Shown: positions 51,401 through 64,000 of the stretch, piece by piece
Layout of the letters: each line of letters starts with the position of its first letter
Numbering within the stretch: position 1 is the stretch's first letter
Origin: Callaeas wilsoni
Lineage: Eukaryota > Chordata > Aves > Passeriformes > Callaeidae
Assembly (NCBI GenBank): GCA_013398955.1
Contig: VWPU01000809.1
Span: 1 to 64,000, forward strand
Length of the DNA: 64,000 bases
Direction of reading: 5' to 3'
Position numbers and translations under genes: made by a program
The notes under the pieces: generated by a model
Seen by the model: only the letters and a program-made list of their open reading frames with translations
What the model was told of the DNA's origin: nothing
Databases searched by the model: none

Positions 51401-53368
51401 TTACAAAGCACAGGAGTATACAGTATAGGGAGATGAAGGGAAAGAAGATTGACCAAATTATGGCATTTTAGTTTCTTATCTAAGATCCCATTCTTCAGCA
51501 TATTAGGCCACATAATTCCCCATTCTCCTTGTCTTGGCCCCTCTCCTGTTTTAACAGCTTATTGTGCAAAGCCAAAGGTTTTCATTGTTCAATGTTTTCT
51601 GTCACTCTGCTATACCTTATGTTTTTTTAAATTAAGAATAACTTTAATGCTGAATCACATGCCATACCATAAATTGTTTGCTGTTGCTCAGAATTTCTAT
51701 TATCATTTTTAACATTTTTCTGCGCTTATGGGTAGAGGGATCCCCTCAAACCAGATCCCTTGCACTGTGTGAAACAGCTGGGCAAGCATAAAACCACTTT
51801 CTGAGGCAGCAGAGGTTGGTCTGATGCCTGCAGTGAGCCATCTACTGATGGCTGTGCTGGATGGCCCAAATAGAGGGATGTCTGTCAAAGCCCGAGCCTT
51901 GAAGTGAGAAAGGTGCATTGTAGGCAAGATCATAATGCACAGGCCTGGGGGAGCTACTGTAATATAACCAGATAAAGTCAGCTTAGCGTGGTCTCTCTCC
52001 CATTTACTATAAGTGTGGGGTTGTTGACATCCTTTTTCTTAAGGGTGAGATTTTTCGGGACCCTAATGCTTAATGACTTAATTAAATGGCACCTTGAATT
52101 GGAATCAGAATTCCAGCATTCTTTAGAGTGAAAATTAAAGAGTCAATCTGTGTTCAAAACATCTGTGTTCTGTCTCCTTCCCACTTTGAAAATGCTTAAT
52201 GACAACAACCTGAGCCTTGTTGATAATCTGCCAATTTATTTAGGGGCTAAAATAAGAGCTAAACTACTTTGAAAATCTGGCCCTAATACCAGCACTGCGA
52301 GAGCTACTTATGTATTTAAAAAGGCTTAAAATTCTAAGAATAGAGAGTAGCAGATTCTTTTGAAGGAAAGTCGTGGAACCCACGATATTTGCCTTGTTGA
52401 GTGATGTGCTTAGCTTAAAGCAGGAAAATAGGTTAGACACTCCGGGGCTTATATGATACCTGTGCAAGGTAGAGTTTCTTCCTGGACTTCTCTTGAGGTG
52501 AATGGTTGGGAATTTCCTGCTTTTGGAATAATTTCCGTGCTACAGTAACAATGTGCTTGTTCTCTGTACTTTGCAGAACACTTAGCCCTGGAGATGAGTT
52601 ATTTACCTGTTGGCCTTGACACAATTGTTCAGGTTGCTCAATGCTGCTGAGCAGTGATTGCCTTATTGATCACACCTGCATATCTTATGGTAATTGTGCT
52701 TTAACTTAACCTGCAGAAATTGAAAAGGAATTATACAAACATTTATCAATGAAACGTATTTTAAGTGAGAAGTTGATCCCAGGCATTCAGCTCTCAAATA
52801 TTTAGGCATACGCTGTTTTCTTTAAAATGCTTAATTTTGAATCTTTCACACAGCTAGTTTTGGGTTGTTTTTTTTTAAATACATGTTTCTGTTGGTTAGC
52901 TCTGCTCATTTCAGCATATTTGCATCCAGTTTGCAGTGTTCTGAGAGGCAAACATAGCCTAGTAACTGCTGTAGTAGTCAACACCTGCAAAAATAGTGAC
53001 TACTTTCTGAATTGACATATATTTAGTATGCCTCACAGTGCCTCTGGAGAAACCTACAATTTAGTTAATATGTTATTCATATTTATTAAGCACATGCCAC
53101 TGCAAAGTAAAATACCTACTGTTTTGTAATCCCAGACAAATATGCTTTCCTTTATAAGGATAACACTTCAAATGTGAATTTGTTGTGGTAGCTCTTTGAA
53201 CTTGAAGTGCTTTGAATAGGAAAGAGCAAACTCAGTGGTTTTGAAATATTTAATGAATCCTTACTAAAATTAAAAAAAAAAAAATATTAGGCAGAGTGGC
53301 CTGGAGAAAAGTAATTCTGTTTTGTGGAAGACTGTGTTTCCAAATGTATTTTCTTTGAGATCCCCAAG
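48478..53368. other. Intronic DNA
   Basis: Very AT-rich, with a poly-A at 53272-53284 just upstream of the next exon. No supported exon or repeat. Confidence 0.45.
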
Positions 53369-53500
53369 TGTCTTGAAACTCTGGGAAAGAAAATGATGTT
53401 TTGGTTTGAAGCTGCTCACCTGGCAGCCTGCCTAGGAGCTGTCGATGTCAGGAGCTCCTGCTTAGTCTTCCAGGTCATCCACAGGCTTTCAGCCCACCAG
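53369..53500 (+). CDS. Candidate exon, 44 codons, phase 0-0
   Basis: The acceptor is ttttctttgagatccccaag and the donor is consensus (CACCAG|GTGAGA). The peptide contains CLETLGKKMMFWFEAAHL and ACLGAVDVRSSCLVF and ends RLSAHQ. It has high, regular Ala/Leu/Cys content and is much more GC-rich than its flanks. A second in-phase acceptor 9 bases upstream would add IPK. Confidence 0.7.
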
Positions 53501-56500
53501 GTGAGATGCCAGGAGCTAAACAAGTGAGATAGCAGGAAGAAAGGGAAAAGCTTTCCCACAGAAACATGGTTTGGCATATGAATCTGGAAATGTTGCTTTG
53601 AATCTGTTAAACACTGTCAAAATTAAATTATTTCATGTGACATTTCAATTTAAATAAGCCAGCAAATGCCATAGACTTTTTTTTTCCCTAGTCATTTCTC
53701 ATTTCAGTTTCATCTTGGACTGGCTATAAAAGTGATACAGTAATTATAGCATTGATGCACCTTAGGACAGAGTAGCTTTTGATTTGTGGATTAGCTCTAC
53801 TTTAGAAGTAGTCCAGGGAGAGTGCTTGCCATTTACACACTGTACTTGTACAGAACGTACAGAGAGGCATGGTAGCAAAATGAAGTCCTCACCTGTGCTT
53901 TACCAAAGCAATTGGTACAAACACAGGCAGGGTGGATACATGGAAGAACACTACTATTCTCTTTAATAAGTGATGCCCAAGATTTTGCCAACTCGTCAAT
54001 GGAAGGGAAGCTGAAACTTGGCACTGGGTTTGTGGGAAGCTGAAATAAGCTTCTATCTCTTGTACAACTGTTTCTTCTGGATGAATTCTTAAACTTCCTC
54101 CTGTCCTCTAACAGACATGCTGATAGGATGATGGGGAAAAAGGGTACCAGAGATGATAGGCAAGCAAAAGGAAAACAATTATACTGATGTTAATGCTGAA
54201 AATCATTGAAAATTCAACAGAACTGGGAATTTGCTCTTTTAAAACAGTCACTTTGTTAACACTTGGAGAGCAAAGAAGAAATAATGTTAGAGGGAATAAA
54301 ACCACCAACTCGGTGTGATATGCAGCTGAGCAAGGATGTAACTGATAAAGTTAAAATGCTTTCTCCATACTCCTTGTGATTAATCACTGCACATATGTGG
54401 GCATTTTGCATTAAAATATCTCATCAAGGAGTAGCCAGTTGACACAATGTGCATTTAGAGAGGTCAAAAGGACATTAACCATTTGCAAAAAGACTGTAAA
54501 TCCAGAAGGGGTCCTTTGGAATTATAACCATTTTATTTATACTTCTGGGCACACATTAAAACTGCAGGTCATGAAAAGACTCTGTGGTTAAGTATTGTTC
54601 TGTAAGGTAAGCCTGAAAAATAGCAGACCAACAGAGACTGATTTTTTTGGGTTTTGTTTCTGCTTTTTTTGTCATCACATAGACAATTTGGGGGGTTACA
54701 AAGCATCGGTGGGGTTGAGCTGATGGTGACTACATACAATAAATAAAAAAATGAATTCCCTCAGCTGTAATTTCAAGACCTTCTGCTAATACTAGAATAT
54801 ATTTACACATTTTAGGAAGATTAAAGCTATAAAAAGGAAGCTAATCAGTTTGCATTAATCATAGTCAGAGAAACTCCATTGACAATTGTAAGACTGAAAA
54901 TACACATCAGGAGCCATAATTGGTATGGTTTAACTTACTTTGCAGATTCGGCCTTTGGTTAAATGTATCAGTTAATTAGGTAAAATAATTACAGTTTTGT
55001 GTTAAATAGATACTCTAGGCATATGGTAGATGTTAATAGGAAAATATGAAGATGAGTAACCATACTGCCAGCAGTTCTTCTGCTCAGTGCTAATATGAGA
55101 GATAATGTTAGCCAGTTACTTTACTGCACCCCAAAGTATTGTCATTACTTAATTTTTTTCCTTTGAAGCTTGTAGAAATTTGGTCTCATCAAGTATGGCA
55201 GGTTAATACAATGCACTCTGTAAAAATGAATGTCTGAGAACTAAGCTATAGCCAAGTGCATAAAGAGCAATTTTTTCTTGGTTTTAATAATATTAGTTGA
55301 TTAAAGAGAAGCAGACCTCTGAAAAAAAACCACAAATTCATTAACATCACCACATGGTACATGTGTTAGAATTCTGCTGAAAGGGAACAGAACTGAAACA
55401 CCTATTACCTTTGGGCAACTTACTTTGGAAAGCATAAAATTAGGGAATCTCATACCGTCAAGACCTAGGGTATTTTGACTTTCAAAAGGAGTATGTCTAC
55501 TTCTGGTGTCACCATTCTGTGCTTTGTCAAAAAGGAAAGCTACAACTCCTTTTAATGCTTTCTTTATTGCTTGCCTAAGCCTCATTAAACAGTCAGCTAT
55601 TTGGATCTAATCTTCTCAGAATAAATTCCTGGCTCTGTTGGTCTTAATTTACAAGACAATCATCCTTTAGAAGGGCCAGTTGCTTCTCCCTAAATATCCA
55701 GCAACATTAAGATTAATGCATTATTTCTACAGCACTTGTAAAGCCATTTCAATACCAGAAACTTTGGCTTCTGATTTTCGCATGGATAGCACACAGAGTC
55801 AGTACAACCTTCAGAGGAAGCATAATTTGCAGGGGCAGCTGCATTGCAAGGCTTGCAATCTACACTCATTCATCTTTTTTCTTGTGTGGGGCGTGTTCCC
55901 CTTGCTGATCCTTTCGAATCTTACCTGAGTTTCTCATCTCCTATCTCAGGGCAGAGATTTTGTATAAGTTGGTGGTGGTGGTTTCCTTCAGAGACCTTTT
56001 ATTACCATGTCCAGAGGAATGGGAGCTCTGTTTGGATTAAACACTTTTTAGTACCTTAGCACTGAAAAAACCTTACTACTGAAGAAATGCTACCTGTGTG
56101 AGTTTGGCAAGGCGTGGCGTGCCTGGTAAATGTGCCAAACACTTTCTGTGAGAAGTAATTGATCACTTGGCTTGTAGCTCTGGTTGGAGTAGCTGTTGGA
56201 CTGGTGGGTCTCTCACATTGTTTATTTTGTCACTGTGCATGCTGGGGGTCACATATTTGACAAGCTCCAGTTCGAGAAGTTTTCTGTGTTTCTTCTTCTG
56301 ATAAGAAACAGAGTCTGCAAAGAGTATTAAGATGAATTCCGTCTGTCAAAGCATTGTGTTTTCAAATTCTGCAGATCTTACAAGTTCCCAACCTGTCAGG
56401 CTCTTTGCAAGCACTTTGAATTTAAATCTGATAAGCACAGAATATAGCTCCAGCTCTTAAGCACAGCTCAAAGTGTTTATTTCAACAGGAAAATATACAG

Positions 56501-58708
56501 CTATAGTGGCTTACACTAATAGCATAAGACATGCAGGCACAGTGTAGAGATTTACTAGCCCAGAGGTCAGGAGGATGGAGCTCTCAGGTGTGTTCAGGTG
56601 TCTAATGGAATAATCTTTACCTTACTGCACAGATGGGCTTTGCATAGAACAGAACGTCACTTCTTTTTACTATATTGAGACAGGTAAATGGAAGGTATAT
56701 TCTAATTCAGTGAAGAAAAAAAGGCATGTTTCTTTTCCTTAAGAATCTCTTCTAAGGTGGCAATAAAAGTTTTTTATTTCAATGAAGATGGTTCATGAAA
56801 TAGCTCAATAGATTGACAGGGTTTTTTAGTACTGGAAATAATTAGAAGTGAAGCCAGGAAATGTCTGCTTTATTTCAGACATCATCTCAAAGAAAGGAAG
56901 AAAACAAGTCAATAACTGTCATAGCATAAAGGAGGCTGGAGAATTTTATTTAAATATAGGTATCATACATGTATATATCAAAAAAGGAGGATTTTCTCTA
57001 TTGTCAGTACTTCTTAAGGCTTCTTTTTTACTGGAGTTCTTTTCAATCTCTTCATCAATGTAAGCTAAAAAATGCTATGTGTAATATGACAACTTTTTCT
57101 AAAGTTTTTCTTTGCTGTGCAGTAATATCAGTGAAAACTGCTTCATAGAAAGGTGATAATTGATCTAAAAATCAAGATCAACTAGTAAAAATTATTTTAT
57201 TTTAAACATAATCTTTCACAGCCTCAGGATTTCTCCTCATGATGGAACTTTAAAATTGGAAGCAAGATATGGCATTCTATTGTAGTTATGATTTTAAGAT
57301 CTGGGACTTAAAAGAATCAAATATAATCAAATATAAAACATAGATAAAAATCTGAGTTGAAAAGTGGATTGGATCCTCCTTCTCTTCTCCAGTAAAACTG
57401 GGATTTGTGTGTCTAAATTGAATAGTGTGAAAAATGTCAACAAGTTTGGGTGAATGATGGAGTAGTCTTACATGTGAAGCTTTATCTTCATCACTGATAA
57501 TTAGGCATTTGTATCTTGAATGTGCTTTTAACCTTAAATTTTTATGCATTACATGATAATGAGTTATTACCAGAATTTTTTAACTTCCTCTTCCCCCAGT
57601 GTGGCTACACAAGGGTAAAACTGAAATTCCTTGGTTTTCCTTTTGCTGAGATGTAAACAATATGTTGCATCTTGGGTCAAATCATATAAAACAGAACAAT
57701 TCATTGAAGCAAATCCAGAAGCATTTCATTATGGATCTGTCTGAACCTGATTAGTGCCTGCCTAATGAGGAGGAACCAAAATGCCTCATGGGACTTGTGT
57801 AGGTGTGCCATGCCCTCTTTTCCCAAGTTTTCCCATCTGACCTACATTTCTGCAGCATTCTGCAGTTCCTCCTCTGGCTGGGAGCAGATCCCAGAGGGAA
57901 GGAGAGCTCTGCTGTAACTGCTGCCCAGCACAGAGCTGCACGTGCTGGAAGCCAGCAGCTCTGCTCTTCTCGTAGGGTTTTAAACTGTCTCCTCTAGACC
58001 TTAAACCCAGGTTTCTGATTCTGGAAAACTTCCCTGTGAACGCTGTGACTGAGAGCAGGAGCAGATGCAGGGCTGTGGCTGCTCTGTTTCATTAGAGCAG
58101 TGTTCACTTTGGTGAATTACCATGGAAGGACCAGATTTTAAACATCAAGCAGAAATTACATTGTCAGAGATGAATTTCAAGGCTCTCTGAGAAGTGTCTG
58201 AGTCTGGCATAGAAGTGCAATAGCAAAGATGCTGTGGTACCTTCACTTACTCAAACAGTGAACAGTTTATCTTGGAACCAGGCATAACTGAATTGTACTC
58301 AAGATAGAGTGCACACAGCTTTTAGGTGGTTTGAAATCAAGGTGACCCACAGGAAAAACCCTCAGAGGATGAAATCTGAATATGTGGGATTTTTTAATGT
58401 AGATGAATTTCTGGAGAATCCAATATTCTTGAGTCTTAGGTCTAATGGAACACAATTGAAATTTGCCCAAGATTCTAAAACTGGAGGAAAATAAAAATCA
58501 AGATCACTATTAAATCATATGTTCTAATTAAGTTCATAATAATCAGGAGGACGTGACTGATCTGAAAAGCAAAGTGTGAGTGCTATTTTTCCAACATCTT
58601 AAAGATTGAAAATATTGAGGAAAAATTTGAATAACTCCATGTTGTAAATGAAGTAATATCTAAAAAAACATGTTGAACATTGTGTAAAAATAGATGGGGC
58701 ATTTAAAA
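53501..58708. other. Intronic or 3' flanking DNA
   Basis: Weak exon-like segments at 55733 and 56633 (+) and at 55424-55585 (-). A more GC-rich patch of unknown nature lies at 57860-58090. Confidence 0.4.
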
Positions 58709-59360
58709 CTTCTCTGGGCAGCCTGTCCTAGTGTTTCACCACCCTGAGCATAAAATATTTTTTGTTTAATCTGAATCCACTCTCTTTTTGGTGAAAACCA
58801 TTACTCCTTGTTTTTGTGGCCTCATCTGGACTTGCTCCAACAGGTCTAAATCTTATGTTGGGGGCTTAATGTGGGGTCTCACCAGGGGAGAGGGGAAAAT
58901 CCCCTCCCTCCCCTGCTGCCCAGGGGGTTTTGCTGCAGCCCAGGACACACTCGGCTTTCTGGGCTGTGAGTGCACATGGCTGGGTCATGTCCAGCCTCTC
59001 ATCCACCAGTACCCTCAAATCCTTCTCAGCAGGACTGCTCTCCGTCTGTTCATCCCCCGTCCTGGATTGATACTGGGGTTACCTTGCCCCAGGTGCAGCA
59101 CCTTGTACTTGGCCTTGTTGAACCTCATGAGATGCCACGGGTTAATGCTCGAGCTTGTCCAGGTCCCTCTGGAGGTCATCCATCCCTGAGGAGTGTCAAC
59201 CAAACCGCTCAGCTTGGTGTCACCTGCAAACCTCTTCAGGGTGCACGTGGCCCCAGAGTTTGTCCCTGATGAAGGTACCAAACAGTGCTGCTGCCGGTAG
59301 AGTCCTTCAGGGTGCATCCCCAGCCTCCAAACAGAAGCTTGCAGCTGTTGGACAGGAATG
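58709..59360 (-). mobile_element. CR1 LINE fragment, about 650 bases, reverse
   Basis: Typical reverse-strand CR1 landmarks: ttctctgggcagcctgtcc, then ggtgcagcaccttgtacttggcc, then cagcttggtgtcacctgc. On the - strand the reading frame remnants include FNKAKYKVLHLGQGNPS. The 3' terminus is missing and internal deletions are evident. Confidence 0.85.
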
Positions 59361-62300
59361 CAATGAGGATTAACACACAATTTTCTCATCAGGTTTTCCT
59401 CTGAGAGAACATCAGATCAGTGAGTCACAGAGATTAGAGTTGCTTCATTTGGTTAGCTAAAGTAAAACATATTTCTTAGTATTACTAAATTATATGTCTA
59501 CCATTGCAATTAGGTCAAAGTTGGTCCCCTAATGCAAATGGACACTTTCAACTGGACATTCTGAAAAGACTTCTGTGGGAGTAAAACTGATTCAAAGCCA
59601 TTTGTCCAAATCTATAGCAGGATATCTTAACTTCACCACCACCACTGAAGGTTGTTCCTGCTGGGAAGAGAAAATTAAAATGAAGGAAAAGCCCTGCTCT
59701 TTCAAATGTGCTTTGTGAACCTGCCAGCTTTCCAAGGCTTTCTGTGCAAGTTGTTTCTAACATGCTCAAATATCATCCTTTCGCTGGATTTTTTTTTTTC
59801 ATAGTTGTCAAGATGCATTTTTACCAAGTTTAATTCCTCAGGTACCAGGTTTCTCTTTTTTTTTTTTCCTGCTTCACTCTTTCCCAAGAATCAAGTAGTG
59901 AAATCCAGTTTTAGGAGGATTCTGGACTGTTACTTTCCTACTGTTCAGACTATACTCGTTAGGAGAGAGAAAAAATAATTGGGAAAAATATATCTATGAT
60001 TCCTTTAAAAAACCAGTTAAAATGCCCCCACTGCACTAATACCAGCTACTGGGACTTTCAGCCACCGATCTGACAAAATAAGTGTTCTTTCTTTAGATCA
60101 GATTTCTTAATCCTTAACAAAATGCAGGTTGTTGTTTTTTTTTTTTTTAAAAAAAAACCAATCTATAAGCCTGATATGTTACAAAGATTTCTAGCTGGAT
60201 CCTGGTTCTTTATTTAGCTTTTTTCTTTCTCATGATGTGGTATTGTTGCTATCATTTCAGCACTTGTAAGTCTTTTGTTGCCTGTGTTTGTCCTGATACT
60301 TGTGATTCTTTGTTGGAAGGATTTTGTGGCTTTGCAATACCTGCTTTTCTAACATTGATAAAACTCAATGTTAAATTATTTCTTGGTACATTTCAGATTT
60401 TAAATCATAGATCTTAGTAAACTCATGCAGTGTTTTTTTTAGAGAAACCAGACTGATTGATTCAGCAAAAATATTTATAATTATCAGCTGCATTATTTTT
60501 CTAGGAATGAAAGAGATTCCTCCTCTCTAACAGAAAAGTGCATCTCAGTCACTACTTTATAAGTTACTTGAAATTAATGTGGCTTCTTATAGCTAAAATT
60601 TAAGATATTGTTCTTGATTGAAATATTAGAGGGCCAAAGGTGTGAACTACAGTTATATAAGCACAATGGCAGATTAGTGATGCTGTGGTTAATTAAATGA
60701 ATACCTATGAGAATGCAGTAATGAAAGAAAATCACTCAAAATACTGGGAAATATAACTTAGGGTATCAAAATAGGGGGAAAAAACCCCTGTGTTTATGAT
60801 AGATAAGTGGTCTGCTTAGGGAAGCCTAGAAATTTACATTTTACACGGTCTGAAATGAGATTTGAGAAGATCTGAGGCTGATAAACCAGGGCCATCATAT
60901 AAATTAATTAGATTAGAGATTAAAGGGTGAGCATACAAGGAGACTAACGAGGAGCAGGGTTTGTAACTAGGCCAGGTAATCACTTTGGGATACTTGGCTA
61001 TGGACAAGTTTTGCAACTCAGGTGCCATGAGTGGGGCATAGGTATTCTGATCGTGTAGGGGCTAATCCCTCACCTGAGACAGCCCTGATTCCAAGGTTAT
61101 TTGGCAAAAAAAAAAAAAAAAATTAAAAAAATTGTAGGAGATTGTCTTGGGACACATAAAGCATTGCAGGTCTCCGTTTGATGGGGATAGAGAATTTTAT
61201 AGTCAATATTAACTGTACCAACAGTAACTTTGAAGTGTATCAAGCATAATACTGTCCAAAATTTAATTTGATGCATCTTTGGTTGAAGGTAACATCTTTC
61301 ATATAATTAATTTAAATATGTTTGCTATTTTTTTGGACTGGATATTACTTATTTTATTATGACATTGAGAAACTACAAGATATGAGGAAACTAAGGGGAT
61401 TAAATTTTCTCTTTAGGCATACATGTATCTAGATCAGAATAAAATAACTAGGAAAAGCCTGTTGTAGTTTAGCTCCTGCTAAAATTATTTTAATATTGTC
61501 TGGAGCTATCTAATGTCAACTACTAACCAAAAAAAATTTAATAATGAGAATAATAAATATATCTGAATGAGAAGAAATTTAATATGAATTGAAAGAATAG
61601 GTTTTGGAGACATGCAAAACAAGCTAAGAGTAAAAAAAATTGATTAAAAGGGAAGTTTCCTGACCCAACACAAAAGTGAAGCAATGTAGATGTTCTTATC
61701 ACAGGGCTGATATTCTAATATTGACATGATTTTATTAAAGAATTTGCATAAGCTATTTTCTATTCCAGCATGATCAGGATTTTACTTCTTTCTATTGATA
61801 AATACAATACCATGGCAAATGGGATACGAGTCTAAGTGCTTTCAATTATAGGATTTTGTAATGGTTATTTCTCTCTTGTCTATCTGGGAGCCCTTTGTTC
61901 CATGAAAATTAGGTCAGAAAAAATGAAATATCAAGTGAAATTAAAACAGGTGGCTGGAGGAAAATGTATGAAATTGAGGGAACGGTGGAAAGACAGTTAC
62001 CATAAGAATCCAAGCAAAACCTACTGAGGCAGTTCTCTCGAAGGGAAGCAAAAGGAGACATTTATATGGAGATTAAAATTGCCCATCAGTAAAAGAGTTT
62101 TCTGCCTTGGAATTAGTGGTGAAAGGAGGGCAGGGAACTCTGTTTGGTATGCAATAACAGTTCAACCAGACTTCTGCATTAATCTTCTCTGTCAGGTGGT
62201 TTCCTGATACTGCATCTCCAGAGCAATCCTCTGCAGCATGAAGATATATACTTGGGAGGAAAACTACAACACAAAGAAGAGCAGAGCAGAGGGATGGGAA

Positions 62301-64000
62301 GCCTTAAAAAAAAAAAATCCCTGAAATACTCATGTGATAAAAGTATTTAAGGCTGTAATTAATGAACGGGAAAATCATACCTATTTTAGACTCATTTTCA
62401 AAAATGTTTTCAATTATTATTTGCTAACTCATGCTGCAGAGCTTGAAGGAAGATTAAAAAAAGATATGAGATCAATATTTAATTTCACAGAAGGACATAC
62501 ATAGGCACATGCAGTGTCCTGTTTAAGAAAGATTTTTAAATTATTTTTTTTTCTGCTTCACAAACTACCATTGAAAAATATGTCTATGTCTCTTATCCAT
62601 GAATTCTGTTGTGCAGATCTGCTTCCATTTGATTAAAACGCTTTGTGGTGATTTTGATTAACAAAACTGAAGAAAAACTTGGACCATTTTTCCTGCTCCC
62701 CAAGGGCAGTCTGGCATGGCTGCATATGGTTATGAAAGTATCCCTCAAATACGTGTGGATCAGGTGGAATTTCTTTCATTTAAGTGTAGTCCTTGCTCAG
62801 AAAATGGTATATTTTCTAATTTTATTGCAAGATATGCAAATATTTTCCTTTGGTTCCAGCAAAATCTCATGTGTAGAGATCACTTAGTCTGCCACAGAGA
62901 AGAGAGAGTTCCTTGCTGGGGCAAAGAGCTCAGGAGCAGGAATGGTACCCAGCAGGGAGAGGGATCCTTGGGCACAAGTACACAAGTAACAATAAAACTT
63001 TGCATTTAATATTCTCCATCTGGCAGCTTCCACTTGAATCTTGCAGGATTGAGCACGTCCTTACACAGGAAAAATACAAAAAATAAACCAGTGCCTACTC
63101 TCCCTTGATTCCTTCCGAATCTGGATGAAAACCTTTTGTGGTTCTCAGCATTTTGCAGGACTTGGCCTTGAATGCAGCATGTGGCTCTGTGGTGTCTTAC
63201 TGAAATAATGTAGAGTGGGAGTTTGAGAAATATGAACTGGACTGTGTACCTACTCAGGCATATTTTGAATACTCCTCCCCAAAATGTCATGTATAAATAG
63301 AACTGCTTTAACATATTGCAGGCATTTGCTTTTGTAGAAGATCTTTGTGCGTCTCTGATTTCTTGTATGTTAAAAAGTCAATTATTGCAAACTATCTGTG
63401 TAATTTTTGGATCATTACCCATTTATCCTTAAGCAGAAATATCCTTGCTCAGAGGTTGCTTAGTGTATAATCTGGTTACTCTAAATTTGTAATGCTTTAA
63501 TGACATTTGAATATCCGTTACTGTATCATTAATTGCTGTTATTATGTCATAAGTTTTTTATTGTCTACAGACGATATTCCTATTTCTGTGTGAATAGGAT
63601 TGACTTGCTCTCTAGAATAAGAGCAGCTTTGGTATCTGGTAAATATATTAATGAGTCTTTATATCAGAATTTTACTGAAGAGGTCACCAAATCTCTATTG
63701 CATAGAGTTTGACAGGCTATTCAGGAAACACAGTGGTGATATGAGACTTCATGTAGAATAAAAGTGTTCTCTGAGATCATGATGGTTTTAGACTTGACAG
63801 AAGAGTTTAGCAATACAGCAAAATTTTCTCACAGTGCTGAGAGTTTTTCCCTTGATCACTGCAAGATGGTCTCTTTGCAAGTGAAGTACAATGGCGTGCT
63901 TAAAAATATAGCTGTTCTTTTGGGGAAAAAAGGCCTGTTTCCTCCCCTGAAGAGCTGAGGTAATTTCATAAACATGTTTCAGTATTTCGTTTAGAAAATG
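59361..64000. other. Intronic or intergenic DNA
   Basis: AT-rich, with poly-A runs at 61106-61122 and about 62307 and the T/A palindrome at 60135. No exon or further repeat is supported. Confidence 0.45.
60135..60157. repeat. Poly-T/poly-A palindrome
   Basis: Fourteen T followed directly by nine A. It would form a perfect hairpin and is also a common site of length error in sequencing. Confidence 0.85.

Larger units (their letters stand above)
7364..53500 (+). other. Candidate multi-exon gene locus, unrecognised helical protein
   Basis: At least 17 short open segments on the + strand are each bounded by a plausible AG acceptor and GT donor, and most join in one continuous phase. Seen directly: segments from 12187 to 29859 join without a phase break, and so do those from 29976 to 48477. 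The joined peptides are rich in Leu, Ala, Glu and Lys with regularly spaced hydrophobic residues, as in HEAT/TPR-like helical repeats. I see no signal peptide and no catalytic motif. One segment (25957-26050) is strongly hydrophobic. I cannot name the gene. A large cilia/flagella-associated helical protein is a guess from general character only. The 5' and 3' ends are not seen, so the gene probably extends beyond the listed exons. Confidence 0.72.

Noticed and set aside
51142..51513. A 123-codon - strand frame
   Set aside because: No splice sites, motif or composition that distinguishes it from chance in AT-rich DNA.
58788..59389. Frames of 99-133 codons
   Set aside because: All lie within the reverse CR1 fragment.
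1..64000. tRNA or rRNA genes, CRISPR arrays, bacterial or phage systems
   Set aside because: No cloverleaf or rRNA-like sequence and no regularly spaced repeats were noticed; the window has eukaryotic repeat content and splice structure throughout.

Overview
The window is vertebrate nuclear DNA and almost certainly comes from a bird, most likely a songbird. It is AT-rich with few repeats. The recognisable repeats are truncated CR1 LINEs in both orientations and degenerate avian-type endogenous retrovirus LTRs with TGTGGTGG/CCACCACA ends. There are no operons, CRISPR arrays or bacterial genes. The taxon call rests on these repeat families as I know them, not on a search.

The main content is a previously unlabelled multi-exon protein gene on the + strand, running from about 7.4 kb to at least 53.5 kb and possibly from 2.35 kb. 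I found it by pairing splice acceptors and donors around short open segments and testing whether reading phase carries across each intron. Phase is continuous through 11 consecutive segments from 12187 to 29859 and again through segments from 29976 to 48477. The joined product reads as a soluble, leucine- and alanine-rich helical protein. I do not recognise the gene. Large axonemal helical-repeat proteins (the CFAP54/CFAP46 kind) are only a first guess to test. Two joins are unresolved: 29859 to 29976, and the end of the 48.3 kb exon to 53369. Neither the first nor the last exon of the gene is identified.

Layout: 1-8 kb holds four LTR copies (three on +, one on -), a G/T-rich simple tract and a one-base N flanked by a 16-base duplication. 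7.4-13.8 kb holds the first exons. 17.0-18.9 kb holds three tightly spaced exons, with a GC-rich TATA-bearing segment between the second and third that could be an internal promoter. 24.8-30.2 kb is an exon-dense stretch containing one 94-base intron. 35.0-37.0 kb, 42.9-43.0 kb, 48.3-48.5 kb and 53.4-53.5 kb hold further exons. CR1 pieces lie at 22.5, 27.0, 43.4, 46.3 and 58.7 kb. The rest is intronic or intergenic sequence in which I see little.
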